Below, piece by piece: positions 17,427 through 17,559 of a stretch of 17,559 nucleotides of DNA. The notes beneath the pieces were generated by a model. The model ran no database searches. It was not told the DNA's origin and saw only the letters and a list, made by a program, of their open reading frames with translations. Numbering within the stretch: position 1 is the stretch's first letter; each line of letters begins with the position of its first letter. A program made the translations under genes and the position numbers. Source of the DNA: Ophiostoma sp. CBS 140.51 (taxonomy: Eukaryota > Ascomycota > Sordariomycetes > Ophiostomatales > Ophiostomataceae); assembly GCA_029298735.1 (NCBI GenBank), contig JANSLP010000496.1, positions 1 through 17,559 on the forward strand, read 5' to 3'.

Positions 17427-17559
17427 TTAGTGTTAGTGTTAGTGTTAGTGTTAGTGTTAGTGTTAGTGTTAGTGTTAGTGTTAGTGTTAGTGTTAGTGTT
17501 AGTGTTAGTGTTAGTGTTAGTGTTAGTGTTAGTGTTAGTGTTAGTGTTAGTGTTAGTGT
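17427..17559 (+). repeat. (TTAGTG)22 hexamer array, telomere-like
   Basis: From 17427 to the window end the sequence is 22 uninterrupted TTAGTG units plus one base, preceded by TTAGTGTTATGG and three TATGT units. The unit differs by one base from the canonical filamentous-fungal telomere repeat TTAGGG. Its G-rich strand runs 5' to 3' towards the right end, as a telomere would. It may be a variant telomere, a subtelomeric satellite or a microsatellite. Confidence 0.85.

Noticed and set aside
17401..17559. CRISPR-like array
   Set aside because: The hexamer is continuous without spacers, and the organism is eukaryotic.

Overview
The window looks like nuclear DNA of a filamentous ascomycete (Pezizomycotina). 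The genes carry many short spliceosomal introns of about 51-100 nt, with GTATGT/GTGAGT-type donors, CTAAC/CTGAC-type branch sites and CAG/TAG acceptors. Gene types are typical of that group: a GH78 alpha-L-rhamnosidase, an MFS sugar porter, a 2EXR-like small protein and a NACHT-ankyrin NLR. The flanks bear the signature of RIP (repeat-induced point mutation). I cannot name the species from the sequence.

Layout. (1) 1-1504: one copy of a transposable element, its outer ~1.3 kb almost completely stripped of CpA/TpG. (2) 1505-1956: AT-rich spacer, not RIP-mutated. (3) 1957-~3450, minus strand: a broken gene for a collagen-like, Ser/Pro-rich protein with a C-terminal CBM-like domain. (4) 3663-6915, minus: three-exon GH78 alpha-L-rhamnosidase, 872 aa when spliced. 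(5) 6916-7926: ~1 kb divergent promoter. (6) 7927-10063, plus: ten-exon sugar porter, 533 aa. (7) 10310-11011, minus: 233-aa 2EXR/F-box-like protein. (8) 11543-15416, plus: five-exon NACHT-ankyrin NLR, 1187 aa, which appears to have lost its last residues where repeat-rich DNA begins. (9) 15417-15977: short direct repeats and a near-perfect palindrome. (10) 15978-~16705: a second copy of the left element, in opposite orientation. (11) ~16706-17426: partly RIP-mutated DNA with a small unmutated island that looks tRNA-like. (12) 17427-17559: a perfect array of 22 TTAGTG hexamers running off the window.

How it fits together. The rhamnosidase and sugar porter are divergently transcribed from one intergenic region, which suggests a small module that releases and imports L-rhamnose or rhamnosylated compounds; the porter's substrate is inferred only from position. 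The NLR and the 2EXR gene are head-to-head. The 14.5-kb gene island lies between two inverted element copies whose reading frames point outward, next to an array resembling a telomere repeat. That is what a gene-poor, fast-evolving subtelomeric region would look like. The broken adhesin-like gene and the clipped NLR at the two edges fit erosion of the island margins.

All exon structures were built by hand from splice signals, frame continuity and remembered family features. No alignment, expression or database search was available.
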